Assembly: GCA_017537025.1 (NCBI GenBank)
Contig: JAFWCB010000008.1
Coordinates: 372,001 to 436,000, forward strand
DNA length: 64,000 nucleotides
From: Sediminibacterium sp.
GTDB lineage: Bacteria > Bacteroidota > Bacteroidia > Chitinophagales > Chitinophagaceae
Direction of reading: 5' to 3'
The notes beneath the pieces are model-generated. The model worked only from the letters and a program-made list of their open reading frames with translations, searched no databases and was not told where the DNA came from. Each line of letters starts with the position of its first letter. The stretch's first letter is position 1. Of the stretch, positions 9,498 to 19,300 are shown one piece after another. Made by a program: the position numbers and the translations under genes.

Positions 9498-11159
9498 TTA
9501 TTTCTCAAGCTCAATTTCGAAAACACCATACTGGGTATTATATTTCTTTTTAGCAGACTGAGAATCATTAACCCGTATAGTTTTTACCTTAAATTGACTA
9601 CGCTTATAAATTGCATTTAATTCCTCACCCGTAAGCATTTTCCCCTCTATTAAAATGAGTGGCGATATGCCATCAATACTTGCATATGGTGTGCCATTAG
9701 CTCTGAGAATAAATGCTTGATTGTCTTTTACCTCGAAAATCCTTTCATTTTTATCATTCGCTAATTTTAAAGCAGCTTCATTTTCTCTATGCTTTACAAA
9801 TAATGCAATGCTATTATTCAAGTTTTCATATGTTGGCTCAACTGAAAAATAAGAAGAACTATTTACTAGACCTGCTTTTAGATCAACAATCGATTTTGTT
9901 CGAATGCTTGATATCATAATAGCGCCTGTTTCGTCTTTATCACTTTGATTCGAATAAGATCCACTTTGTTCAGAGATGTAGGGCAAACCTTCTTTACTCA
10001 TTTTGAAGGTATAGTCAACTTTTGAGGATGTGTCAGTAATTGTTATTTTATAAATACCCCTGGCATCAGTCTTAGTTTCTAAGCCGTATTTAATCTCTCT
10101 TACTGTTATGCCTGCAATGGGCTGTAGGGTGGCATCATCTATAACAATGCCTAAAGTAACATATCTCTTTAGTAATTTTTTTATGGGTATATGTGTTTTA
10201 TTTACTCTAAGCGATTCACTAGTTTTAAAAGCACTAATGGCCTTAGTAAAACCAGTTTTTATGGTTGGTAGAATTTCCAACTTGTTTCTGAACGATAGTA
10301 ATAGGATGCATAAGAGCGGAAGTAAAAGTAGAAATCGTATAGCACTTATTTTTTTTGATTTTGTTTTGTTCATCATAGTAATTCTGTTTTTGAGTGAATA
10401 TGTATTGAAGTGATTAACAATTTTATACTTCGAAATTCCAGATATTTCTAATAAATGGTGTTGGTAGTTTCTTTTGTTAAAACCTGAAAGGACTACTTGA
10501 TTATCGGCAATAAATTCTAAGTTTTGTCTAATTGCATTTCGCAGCATCCACACAAAAGGGTTTATCCAGTTTACTGCACAAAGTATTTCACTTAAAACTA
10601 TATCTATGTAATGGTTCTGATTAACATGTGTTGCTTCATGTTGAATAATTTCTTGGAGTGCATTTATATTATGTTTATTAATATTCACATATATAGATTT
10701 TCCAAAGGAAAATGGTATAATCTCTTCATCGATATGATGGATATTCAACTCTTCATTTATTACACTAGTTTTGTTTTTAAGACGATACAGAGAATATAGT
10801 TGTATAAACAGCCTGCATAAAATACAAAGCGAAATAGCGACGTAGCAATAAGTAACAATTTGCCATCTTGATATGGCGGGTTCTTTGGTTAAGGTGCTAT
10901 TACTTTCACTTAGGTTATTTACGGTGACCTTAGTAATTATAGGAATCACTTCAGTCACTTGTTTTATAGTTGCTGAGGATGTATAAACAATTCGAGTCAC
11001 ATCTAAAAATGGCAAGAAAATACAAACTGTGGCAGATATTAGTAAATAATATCGATTCCAATTGTAAAATGTAAGCTTTTTTAAAGCAACATAATAAAAG
11101 GCATAAATGATTATCACACCTACAGTTAGTTTCGTAATGTATAGATAGAAAGTTTGCAT
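9498..11159 (-). CDS. M56 (BlaR1/MecR1-type) membrane metallopeptidase with C-terminal regulatory and plug-like domains
   Basis: A membrane-bound sensor protease of the BlaR1 type, 553 residues. Membrane segments lie at about 10-30, 35-55 and 100-125, followed by the zinc motif HEATH (H174, E175, H178) and a downstream NLEFIAD segment (E215), as in M56 peptidases. Another membrane segment is near 270-290. Instead of a penicillin-binding sensor domain, the C-terminal half has a carboxypeptidase-regulatory-like beta domain (about 330-390) and an end resembling a TonB-receptor plug (SPLILIEGKML, then YNTQYGVFEIEL). The gene follows blaI by 9 bases in one operon. The expected role is to sense an envelope signal and cleave the BlaI repressor; the signal is unknown. 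Confidence 0.85.
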   Translation of the reverse strand: MQTFYLYITKLTVGVIIIYAFYYVALKKLTFYNWNRYYLLISATVCIFLPFLDVTRIVYTSSATIKQVTEVIPIITKVTVNNLSESNSTLTKEPAISRWQIVTYCYVAISLCILCRLFIQLYSLYRLKNKTSVINEELNIHHIDEEIIPFSFGKSIYVNINKHNINALQEIIQHEATHVNQNHYIDIVLSEILCAVNWINPFVWMLRNAIRQNLEFIADNQVVLSGFNKRNYQHHLLEISGISKYKIVNHFNTYSLKNRITMMNKTKSKKISAIRFLLLLPLLCILLLSFRNKLEILPTIKTGFTKAISAFKTSESLRVNKTHIPIKKLLKRYVTLGIVIDDATLQPIAGITVREIKYGLETKTDARGIYKITITDTSSKVDYTFKMSKEGLPYISEQSGSYSNQSDKDETGAIMISSIRTKSIVDLKAGLVNSSSYFSVEPTYENLNNSIALFVKHRENEAALKLANDKNERIFEVKDNQAFILRANGTPYASIDGISPLILIEGKMLTGEELNAIYKRSQFKVKTIRVNDSQSAKKKYNTQYGVFEIELEK

Positions 11160-11168
11160 TGATAGGAA

Positions 11169-11522
11169 TTATTTATCGATCAGTTTAAGAATTTCTTTTA
11201 ATTCAGACTGGCTTATTTTCTTTTGTTTTGCAAAAAAAGTTACCAAATCTTTATATGAATTGTCAAAATACTCTTTTACTAAACTGCCAACGAATTGCTT
11301 CTTATACTGATCTTCTGAAACTAATGGAGAATATAAATAGGTATTGCCAATAAGTTTAGCTTTAAGATATCCTTTCTTTTCAAGGTTTTTAAGGGTACTA
11401 GCCAAAGTTGTGTAAGGTGGTTTAGGCTCTGGCATACCGTCGAGAAAGGCTTTTGCATTCGCTTCACCAATTTGCCAGACAATTTTCATTGCTTCTTCTT
11501 CCTGATTAGATAATTTAACCAT
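11169..11522 (-). CDS. BlaI/MecI/CopY family transcriptional repressor
   Basis: A 117-residue winged-helix repressor. The N-terminus VKLSNQEEEAMKIVWQIGEA and the segment PPYTTLASTLKNLEKKGYL are the standard BlaI DNA-binding region; the C-terminal part is the dimerisation and cleavage region. It is the first gene of an operon with the M56 protease, which should inactivate it by proteolysis. Two near-perfect dyads (TACGAA-N3-TTCGTA type) and a good Bacteroidota promoter lie directly upstream, so autoregulation is likely. Controlled targets beyond this operon cannot be identified here. Confidence 0.93.
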   Translation of the reverse strand: MVKLSNQEEEAMKIVWQIGEANAKAFLDGMPEPKPPYTTLASTLKNLEKKGYLKAKLIGNTYLYSPLVSEDQYKKQFVGSLVKEYFDNSYKDLVTFFAKQKKISQSELKEILKLIDK

Positions 11523-11524
11523 AA

Positions 11525-11568
11525 TACGAAATTTTCATAAAATTACGAATATTTCGTAGATATCCAAA
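11525..11568 (-). promoter_or_regulatory. Promoter and two operators of the blaI-M56 operon
   Basis: Read on the minus strand, TTTG (11565-11568) is followed by 19 bases and TAATTTTA (11538-11545), one mismatch from the Bacteroidota -33/-7 consensus TTTG-N19-TAnnTTTG. Two dyads overlap it: TACGAATATTTCGTA at 11544-11558 (perfect 6-bp arms) and TACGAAATTTTCATA at 11525-11539 (one mismatch). They are 19 bp apart, so on the same DNA face at about two turns. They cover the -7 element and start site, a classic repressor arrangement. Binding by BlaI is inferred from position and symmetry. Confidence 0.65.
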
Positions 11569-11603
11569 TATTTTAAAATTATTTTTGCTGAAGTAAAAGT
11601 TGT

Positions 11604-13130
11604 TTAATTGTAAAGCTTGATATGATATTCCTGTATCAACGCCGGATTCTCGGGTGTTAGTGTAAAACTAACTTGTACTTTTCCTTTCTCGCATTCAATA
11701 ATAAAACTGCCGCGTAGCTGATTTTCAGGAATCATTTCTTTTACACTGATTACTTTACCTACTTTGTCAAAAATATTCTTTGCCTCTTTTCTTAGATCTT
11801 CGATGGGATAGTCGGGGAAGAAGTTTTCAGCAAAAATGGCCGATTTCTCTGCATCTTTAAAATCGGGTAATAATTGTGTAAGCTCTTTTTTTCTTTGGTT
11901 TAAAATAGCGGAAGGGGGTAAGGTATAGGGAGTAAGATTTGCTAATTTAATAAGCGTATCAATGATGCGTAAATTGATTCCTGCCGTAGGGGCATAAGTA
12001 ACATTTGCAAACAGTATAACGCCTAAACCATACTCAGGTAATATACGCCAATTACTACCAAAACCGGGTAGCCCACCACTATGGCCAACCATCAACTTGT
12101 TATCACAGTCTCTTAGAATCGCCAATCCGTAACCATAAGCGGTAGTTGTTGCACAGGTTCTACCATCGCTATATTTAAAATTGGGATTTAAACTATTGAA
12201 ACGCCATGGCTGATGCATCTCTCTTAAGGAACTTCTTTTTAATACCATATTATTTTCATCATCATTACGCGGAGGCCATGCCTGCTGATGCAATGCCAGA
12301 TATTTAATAAAAGACTCAATAGAAGTGATCATACCACCCATAGCCCCATAAATGCCATCGTGTAAAGGAATTTCTGCTTGCCAATTATTATTTATCCATC
12401 TATATCCTTTTGCAAATTGTGGCTCCGGTATTTTGCTGTACTCCCAAGATGCCTGCATACCCAAACGCTTCCAGATATTTCTTTCGATATACTCACCATA
12501 AGGAATACCGGTAACCTGTTTGATAATATATCCTAACATAGCAAACCCTAAGTTGCTATATTCATAAGTTGTACCATTCACATTAGAGAAACTAATACCC
12601 TTCTTTACCAAGGCTATTAGTTCTGCTTCTGTATCTGCTAACTGCCTATCGCCCCATGGATTATCTTCCGGAAAGCCGGCACTATGTGTAAGTAAATGAC
12701 GAATGGTAATTGGTGCCGCATCTTTCGTAAGAGCCTGATCTTTTAGGTCAGGTATATAATTATAAACAGGGTCATCCAGTTTTAATTTACCCTCATCTCT
12801 TAGTTTTAGAATAGCCATGGCAGTAAAGCTCTTACTCATCGAAGCGATTCTAAACATAGAGCGGGTATCTGCTTTTATTTGCTTTTCTATATTTGCATAA
12901 CCACCAGCACCACTGTATATTAATTGTCCATCTAATACAATACCAAAAGCATATCCCGGGAAATGATTTTCAATAGCTAGCGTGGCTATCATCTTACTTA
13001 TCGCAGGCTCGGTTGCTTTTAATCGTTCAACTCGCTTAGTATCGGTATGTACAGGGGCTTGATATTGGGCCCGAGAAAAAATTACGATGAATAGTAGTAG
13101 AGATAAGCAGGTTTTCTTACAATGAAGCAT
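11604..13130 (-). CDS. Exported serine hydrolase (class C beta-lactamase / D-Ala-D-Ala peptidase-like)
   Basis: A 508-residue exported protein with a signal peptide (KKTCLSLLLFIVIFSRAQ). The beta-lactamase-related core has the nucleophile motif SMSK (S97, K100), the YSN motif in TYEYSNLGF, and GHSGG in place of the KTG triad. After the catalytic domain comes an extra C-terminal domain of about 130 residues. The family includes peptidases, esterases and beta-lactamases; the activity cannot be named from sequence. It is the last of three close minus-strand genes (gaps of 15 and 6 bases) with a Prc-type protease first. The nearby blaI/M56 operon is separate, with its own promoter. Confidence 0.85.
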   Translation of the reverse strand: MLHCKKTCLSLLLFIVIFSRAQYQAPVHTDTKRVERLKATEPAISKMIATLAIENHFPGYAFGIVLDGQLIYSGAGGYANIEKQIKADTRSMFRIASMSKSFTAMAILKLRDEGKLKLDDPVYNYIPDLKDQALTKDAAPITIRHLLTHSAGFPEDNPWGDRQLADTEAELIALVKKGISFSNVNGTTYEYSNLGFAMLGYIIKQVTGIPYGEYIERNIWKRLGMQASWEYSKIPEPQFAKGYRWINNNWQAEIPLHDGIYGAMGGMITSIESFIKYLALHQQAWPPRNDDENNMVLKRSSLREMHQPWRFNSLNPNFKYSDGRTCATTTAYGYGLAILRDCDNKLMVGHSGGLPGFGSNWRILPEYGLGVILFANVTYAPTAGINLRIIDTLIKLANLTPYTLPPSAILNQRKKELTQLLPDFKDAEKSAIFAENFFPDYPIEDLRKEAKNIFDKVGKVISVKEMIPENQLRGSFIIECEKGKVQVSFTLTPENPALIQEYHIKLYN

Positions 13131-13136
13131 AAAAAT

Positions 13137-14174
13137 TTATTTATAGTATGGCATATGTGTATCTGCAAAAGCTTTTTGTGCTGATTCCCAAGCTGTATAT
13201 ACAGCATTTCTTTCTGCGTTCATTTTATTGTTTAACTGGTTGAATTGATTTATACCATTATTTATTTCTTTTACTGCCGCATTGAAGCTGTCGATTTCTT
13301 CTTTTGTAGGACTCCCTTTAGCATCCATTGCTTTTTTCAATTTTTCAAAGTTATCTTTCTTTACGTAGTAATCTAGTTGTTTAGGCAAATTGCTAGTTGC
13401 ATTCGTCTTGCAAAAATTTAAGAAATTTCTACAAGCTGCTGCTAAGCTGGGATCTCCGTCAAACGACTTTAGTGTTTCTAATTTAGTAAGTCCTTCATCG
13501 GCATACCGTAATAAAGCATTACGCGCCTGCTCAATATCACCTACTTTATTTTCATTCATAAATTTAGTTACTTGGCCTTCTTGAAAATTACATTTGAAGA
13601 AAACCAGAAAAACTTCATTCATGTAATGATTCAGTCTTCCCGCTTTTTCTAATTTTTCACTTAACTCATCTTTTTGAGCTTCTACCAGTGTAACATTATA
13701 CTTGGCGGCAAACTCAACACTTGCTTTGTGTATTTTTTCATTTGCCTGTTTTAATTTTTCACTTGTTTTTTCTTGGAGTAATAAATAGGCCTCCATTTGA
13801 TCGATGGATTGCTCAGCAATTTCTTCGAGATTCACTATTTTACCATAATCCTCACTAAAAATATTATAGCAGAGTTTGATATAATCTATACTAGCTTGGC
13901 GTAAACTATTATCCCCTTTATACAATGGAAGCATGATTGTTTTATCTCTGCTGGCGTCGATACTTGCTAAGGCTTGTTGCCTTAATTTTTCTACTTTTCT
14001 GGCTCTTCTTCCATGCGCAGCAGCACTTACATAAGCCATGTATTTTTGATTCATATCGCCATACGCACTACTGATAGCTGTCATATACTCCCCAGGGCCA
14101 TTGGGTGTTTGTGCTAATAAAGAGTGGACTAATACATAGATACTTAGTAATAATAGGCATGTTTTTTTCAGCAT
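13137..14174 (-). CDS. Exported alpha-helical protein of unknown function
   Basis: A 345-residue protein with a signal peptide (CLLLLSIYVLVHSLLAQ). The mature part is almost entirely helical and rich in Lys, Glu and Ala, with likely coiled-coil stretches at about 130-190 and 290-330. It resembles helical surface proteins annotated in Bacteroidota as the LIC11966 family, but I recall that name with limited certainty. It lies between the Prc-type protease and the serine hydrolase genes with almost no gaps, so the three are probably one operon. It may be a substrate adaptor or partner of those enzymes; this is inference. Confidence 0.7.
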   Translation of the reverse strand: MLKKTCLLLLSIYVLVHSLLAQTPNGPGEYMTAISSAYGDMNQKYMAYVSAAAHGRRARKVEKLRQQALASIDASRDKTIMLPLYKGDNSLRQASIDYIKLCYNIFSEDYGKIVNLEEIAEQSIDQMEAYLLLQEKTSEKLKQANEKIHKASVEFAAKYNVTLVEAQKDELSEKLEKAGRLNHYMNEVFLVFFKCNFQEGQVTKFMNENKVGDIEQARNALLRYADEGLTKLETLKSFDGDPSLAAACRNFLNFCKTNATSNLPKQLDYYVKKDNFEKLKKAMDAKGSPTKEEIDSFNAAVKEINNGINQFNQLNNKMNAERNAVYTAWESAQKAFADTHMPYYK

Positions 14175-14189
14175 AAAACAGGATTTTGG

Positions 14190-16280
14190 CTATTTGTTTA
14201 TGATTGGTTTAAAAATAGATACGGTAAGTTGAATCCAAAGATCTTTCCCAATAAAATATGCCCATTGATCATAAGCTTCTTTATAAGTACTATTAACTTT
14301 TATCTTCTCCGCCTCTGCTTTTGTACTGGCAACACTTAATTGGCAAAGATCGCTTTCGGCTAATGTAGTTATTTGTTCAATTGATTTTTGTTTTTTTTCA
14401 TTTTCTTCATATGCTTTCTTAATTTGTAATGGGTATGCTACAAAGCGTGTTAATGAGTCGATGAGGAATCGGTTATTTTTAATCAATCGGAAAACTTTAG
14501 CCGTGTCTATGATCTCTTTTGCCCGTTCAATAAATGAAAGAATGGGGGTAATTGGGTATGGCGTATAAAATTTATTTGGTTCTATGGCTATAGTTTTTAA
14601 GGCAGTAGGGTTATCGGCTTCCTTTTCCGTGTGCATACTAAATAAACTTGGCATCGTAATATCCGGTATCACTCCCTGTGCTTGTAGTGTAGTTCCATTA
14701 ATACGGTATAATTTATCTATAGTCAATTTTATATAGCTGTCTGCGTTTGAATTTTCTTTTAAAGGCATACCATTGTAAGAAGTATCGAGTGGGTAAATCG
14801 TTTGTCCGGTAGCTTTTCCATAAGTTGTTGTACCAATTACCACCGCCCTTCTATAATCTTGCATCGCAGCGGCAAATAATTCTGATGCTGAGGCACTGGC
14901 ACCATTCACTAATATGGCGAGCGGCCCATCCCACACGGTGCCTCTGTTTATATCTTTAATCGTAATGGTTTTTTCATTTGCTCTATTAAGCATTGTTACC
15001 GGGCCGGCATCAATGAATAATCCACTTAATTCAACAGCTTCTTTCAGAGAACCACCCCCATTGTATCTAAGATCGAGAATGAGCCCGTCAATATTTTCTT
15101 TTTTAAGTTGAATGATTTCTCTGGCAACATCGTTGGCACAACCATTTACGTTGTTAGTAGTATTGTCCCAATCGGTATAAAAAACGGGTAGCGATATATA
15201 CCCAATTTTAGTAGCTTGATGATAGAGTATAAAACCTTTCACTTTCCCTTCATCTTCAGTATCTGTTTGTTCTTTGAAAAGATCTACTTTTTTTGTAGTG
15301 CCATCTTTTTTCTTTACTGTAATACTGAGTTTATCGTGATTGCTTTGGTCTAAAATAGCTGAAAGTTCTTTAAGACCATCCTGAGAAACATCAATGGGGT
15401 TCTTACCTTCCCATTGTACAGCTATGATTTTATCACCTTTGTTAAGCTGTCCCGATTTGTATGCCGCCGACCCGGGTGTTAAATCAGCTATTTCAATGGC
15501 ATCTTCGTCATCTTCTTTCTCCAGCGAAAAACCAAACTTGAAAGCTTTTTTACCAAGTCCGCTTTGAAAATTTTCCTTCAAAGTTTTTGGCATATAATTA
15601 CTGTGAGGGTCGAACATGGTGGCTAATGTTTCACAATAAGCAATGCCCATAAAGTCGGATAATCCAATAGCGCCTTGTTGCATACGAATGAAGGAGCGTC
15701 GCATATTATTGATAATTTTTCTTCTGGCGCTTATTTCTAAACTATCAACTAATTTCTTTTGTACAGAAAGCGATTTTTTGGGATCTATTTCATCCGATTC
15801 AATTACTTGTGTTAATACAGCGTATTTAATTTGTTTCGTTATTTTTTTAAATTGTGCTTCACTGTGTGGAGCCCATGTGCTATCTTCCTTAGCTGTATAG
15901 TATTCATCCAAATCCAAATTAAAAGGCTTAGTCAGGTAAATACTAAGTATACTATCTATTTGTTGTAGCCTCTTTTCCACAATTGTTGTAGTAGCGAACA
16001 AGAAATCTGGTTTTTGATTAAGTAAATCGGTAAGTATTGTTTTTTTGAAGGGTGCAAGCTGTTGTAAATCCAGCTGATTAAAAATAATCGTTTGTTTGTC
16101 AACAGCTTTTAAAAAACGATCATAAAAAGTTAACGCAAATAGCTCATCAATATTTTTGGGTTGTACATGGGCTTTAGAAGCAACCCTCATAATCATGAAT
16201 GCGTCTTTAGTGTATTTATTTTTTTGTTGTGAGAACAGAAGTGTAGGAATAGTTAGCAGCAAAATCAAACCTTGCTTCAT
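14190..16280 (-). CDS. C-terminal processing (tail-specific) S41 protease, Prc type
   Basis: A 696-residue periplasmic protease of family S41A. The order is: signal peptide (LILLLTIPTLLFSQ), an N-terminal helical domain of about 200 residues, a PDZ domain around 240-330 (GSAAYKSGQLNKGDKIIAVQ), the catalytic core with the nucleophile serine in NGASASASELFAAA and the general-base lysine in YGKATGQ, and a C-terminal helical domain. This matches E. coli Prc (682 residues). Prc-type enzymes cleave proteins from their C-terminus and control envelope and peptidoglycan-enzyme levels. It is the first gene of a three-gene group and divergent from the tricorn-type S41 protease. Confidence 0.92.
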   Translation of the reverse strand: MKQGLILLLTIPTLLFSQQKNKYTKDAFMIMRVASKAHVQPKNIDELFALTFYDRFLKAVDKQTIIFNQLDLQQLAPFKKTILTDLLNQKPDFLFATTTIVEKRLQQIDSILSIYLTKPFNLDLDEYYTAKEDSTWAPHSEAQFKKITKQIKYAVLTQVIESDEIDPKKSLSVQKKLVDSLEISARRKIINNMRRSFIRMQQGAIGLSDFMGIAYCETLATMFDPHSNYMPKTLKENFQSGLGKKAFKFGFSLEKEDDEDAIEIADLTPGSAAYKSGQLNKGDKIIAVQWEGKNPIDVSQDGLKELSAILDQSNHDKLSITVKKKDGTTKKVDLFKEQTDTEDEGKVKGFILYHQATKIGYISLPVFYTDWDNTTNNVNGCANDVAREIIQLKKENIDGLILDLRYNGGGSLKEAVELSGLFIDAGPVTMLNRANEKTITIKDINRGTVWDGPLAILVNGASASASELFAAAMQDYRRAVVIGTTTYGKATGQTIYPLDTSYNGMPLKENSNADSYIKLTIDKLYRINGTTLQAQGVIPDITMPSLFSMHTEKEADNPTALKTIAIEPNKFYTPYPITPILSFIERAKEIIDTAKVFRLIKNNRFLIDSLTRFVAYPLQIKKAYEENEKKQKSIEQITTLAESDLCQLSVASTKAEAEKIKVNSTYKEAYDQWAYFIGKDLWIQLTVSIFKPIINK

Positions 16281-16313
16281 GCAGTTATTGGTTTTTCATA
16301 GCTAATATACGAG

Positions 16314-16342
16314 TTTAGATTTAATAAAAATTGCTATATTCA
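16314..16342 (+). promoter_or_regulatory. Possible promoter of the tricorn-type protease gene
   Basis: TTTA (16314-16317), 17 bases, then TATATTCA (16335-16342). This is a partial match to the Bacteroidota -33/-7 form, 18 bases before the ATG. Weak by itself; supported by the position between divergent genes. Confidence 0.35.
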
Positions 16343-16360
16343 ATCTCTTAAACTGCTTAT

Positions 16361-19300
16361 ATGAAAAAGTTTTTCAGCCTTTCTCTTATCGCAACTTTAA
16401 TCAGCACAGTACTTTTGTCGCAAGGTACCATGCTATTGCGTCAGCCATCTGCTTCTAAATCACATATCGTTTTTGTACACGGAGATGACTTATGGGTTGT
16501 GGATAGAAATGGAGGTGATGCGTATAGATTAACCTCTGCTATAGGGGCAGAAACAAATCCGAGAATTAGTCCGGATGGTAATTGGGTGGCATTTACAGGC
16601 CAATACGACGGTAATAGCGATGTGTTCATTGTTCCTATAAAAGGGGGCGCGCCAAAAAGATTAACCTGGCATCCCGGAAACGATTTGGTTCAATGCTGGA
16701 CTCCAGACAATAAATCAGTGATATTTACTTCTGGCAGAGAAGGGTACCCAACTGCGAATACGAAATTTTTTAAAGTAAGTGTAAATGGCGGAACACCTGA
16801 ATCGGTTGGTATTCCTTTTGGCTTTGCAGGGTCCATTTCAGAAGATGCGCAGCTTATGGCCTATCAACCTCATGCCTTCTGGGATCCTGAATGGAGAAAT
16901 TATAGAGGTGGACAAGCACAGCCTATCTGGATATATAATTTCAAAACAAAAGAAACCATTAAAACTGTACAAGGTGATAGAGAGCGGCATACAGCTCCGG
17001 CATGGGTTAATGGCATTTTATATTTTATTTCTGAAAGAGATTATGCAGCCAATATCTGGAGTTATGATCCTAAAACAAAGCAACAAAAGCAACTTACTTT
17101 TCATAAAGATTTTGATGTTAAAAATATTGCCGCTGCCGATAAAAGTATTGTATACGAGCAGGGCGGAAAGTTGCATAGTTTAGATCTTACAAATAATAAA
17201 ACAACCCCTTTAGTTATAAGGGCTGAAGGCGATTTAAACTGGGGCAGGCCACGCTGGAATAATCTATCTGCGAATAGCCTCATCAATGCCAGCTTATCGC
17301 CTACTGGTAAACGTGCTTTATTTGAGAGTAGAGGAGAAATTTTTTCTGTACCTAAAGAAAATGGTGATTGGCGGAATATAACAAGATCACCGGGTTCCGC
17401 AGAACGTTACCCGGTTTGGTCTCCGGATGGATCTAAGATAGCTTGGTTTTCCGATGCCAGTGGAGAGTATGAATTGATGATCGCCGATCAATCTGGTATT
17501 CAAGCACCTAAATCATTTTCTATTCCTAATAAGAAATTTTATTTCAACCCTACTTGGTCGCCAGATGGTAAGTTTATTGCATTTACAGATACTGATTATA
17601 ATATTTGGTATATAGATATCAATACCGGTGTAGCCAAAATTGCAGATACAGATAAATTAGCACACCCTACAAGATCTATGAACCCCACTTGGTCGCCCGA
17701 CGGTAAATGGATTGCGTATGTACAGATTCAACAGAATCAATTTAAAGCGGTAAAAGTTTTCAATGTAGAAACGGCACAAAAAATTCAAATTACAAATGCG
17801 TTATCAGATGCCATTGATCCGGAGTGGGATGAGAGTGGTAAGTATTTATATTTCTTATCAAGCACCGATTATGGCTTAGCGAGTGGTTGGTTGGATATGA
17901 GCAGTTATAATTATCCGGTGAACAGAAATTTATATGTTGCAGTACTCAGTAAAGATGCCCCCTCTCCGTTAGAACCCCGCTCCGATGAAGAGCCGGTAAA
18001 ATCTACAGATACCAGTAAGCCCGCAGCGAAACCTGTTGTTGCTTCTAATAAAGTTAAAATTGATATTGAAGGATTAGAACAAAGAATTTTAGCAGTGCCC
18101 ATTCCGGCAAGAGATTATACAGGATTAGTAGCAGCACCCGATGGCAGTATTTTTTACTTAGAAAATATTCCCAATGAAACAGGGTCTGTTTTATTCAAAT
18201 ACAGTTTTAAAGATAGAAAGCCAACTGAATTTGTTCGTGGTGTTTTTAGTGCAACTACCAGTAACGATCGCAAAAATTTATTATACCGATCACTAACAGG
18301 ATGGTTTATTGTAGGTACAGCAGCCGCTCCTCGCCCGGGTGAGGGAAGATTGGCAGTAGAAGGAATGCGTGTGTATGTAGATCCTTCTTTGGAAGCGCAA
18401 CAAATTTATAGAGAGGGCTGGCGCTATCAGCGCGATTTTTTATACGTAGATAATGTGCATGGAGCGCCTTGGGATAAAATATATGAGTGGTATAAACCTT
18501 GGGTATCGCATGTAAAACATCGGAGCGACTTGAATTATATCATTGATATTTTAGGTGGGGAGGTTTCGATTGGTCACTCTTATACTTCCGGAGGCGATTT
18601 CCCTGATGTACCAACAGTTCCGGGTGGATTATTAGGAGCAGATTATGAAACAGATAATGGATTTTTTAAGATCAAAAAAATATATACCGGCGAAAACTGG
18701 AACCCGGAATTACGCTCCCCGCTTAGTGGCGCGGGTATTGATGTGAAAGAGGGCGAGTATCTATTAGAGGTTGATGGTAAGACTTTAAATACTTCTATGA
18801 ATTTGTATAGCCTGTTTGAAGGAACCGCAAACAGACAAATAAAAATTCGTGTAAATAGTAAGCCAACGCAAGAAGGATCTCGTTTAATTACTGTAGTACC
18901 TATAGCTAATGAAGCCGGTTTGCGTTCAAGAGCTTGGGTAGAAGACAATAGAAGAAAAGTAGAAGCACTTTCCGGTGGAAAATTGGCTTATGTATATGTT
19001 CCTAATACCGGAAACCCCGGCTATACTTATTTTAACCGGTATTATTTTTCTCAACAAGATAAGAAAGGGGTTATTATTGATGAACGCAATAATGGGGGGG
19101 GCTCTGCTGCTGATTATATGATCGATATTATGAACAGACAATTATTTGGTTATTTCAATAATCGGGTGGCCGGACATAAAGTTTCTACAACACCTATGGC
19201 TGGTATTTGGGGGCCTAAAGTGATGATTGCCAATGAGAACTCAGGATCGGGTGGTGATTTGTTACCTTATATGTTCAAGAAAGCTAAGATCGGCCCTTTA

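Noticed and set aside
11604-13130. Serine hydrolase as a beta-lactamase controlled by the adjacent blaI operon
   Set aside because: It is the last gene of a separate group starting at the Prc protease, and no BlaI-type dyad precedes that group. The motifs do not prove lactamase activity.
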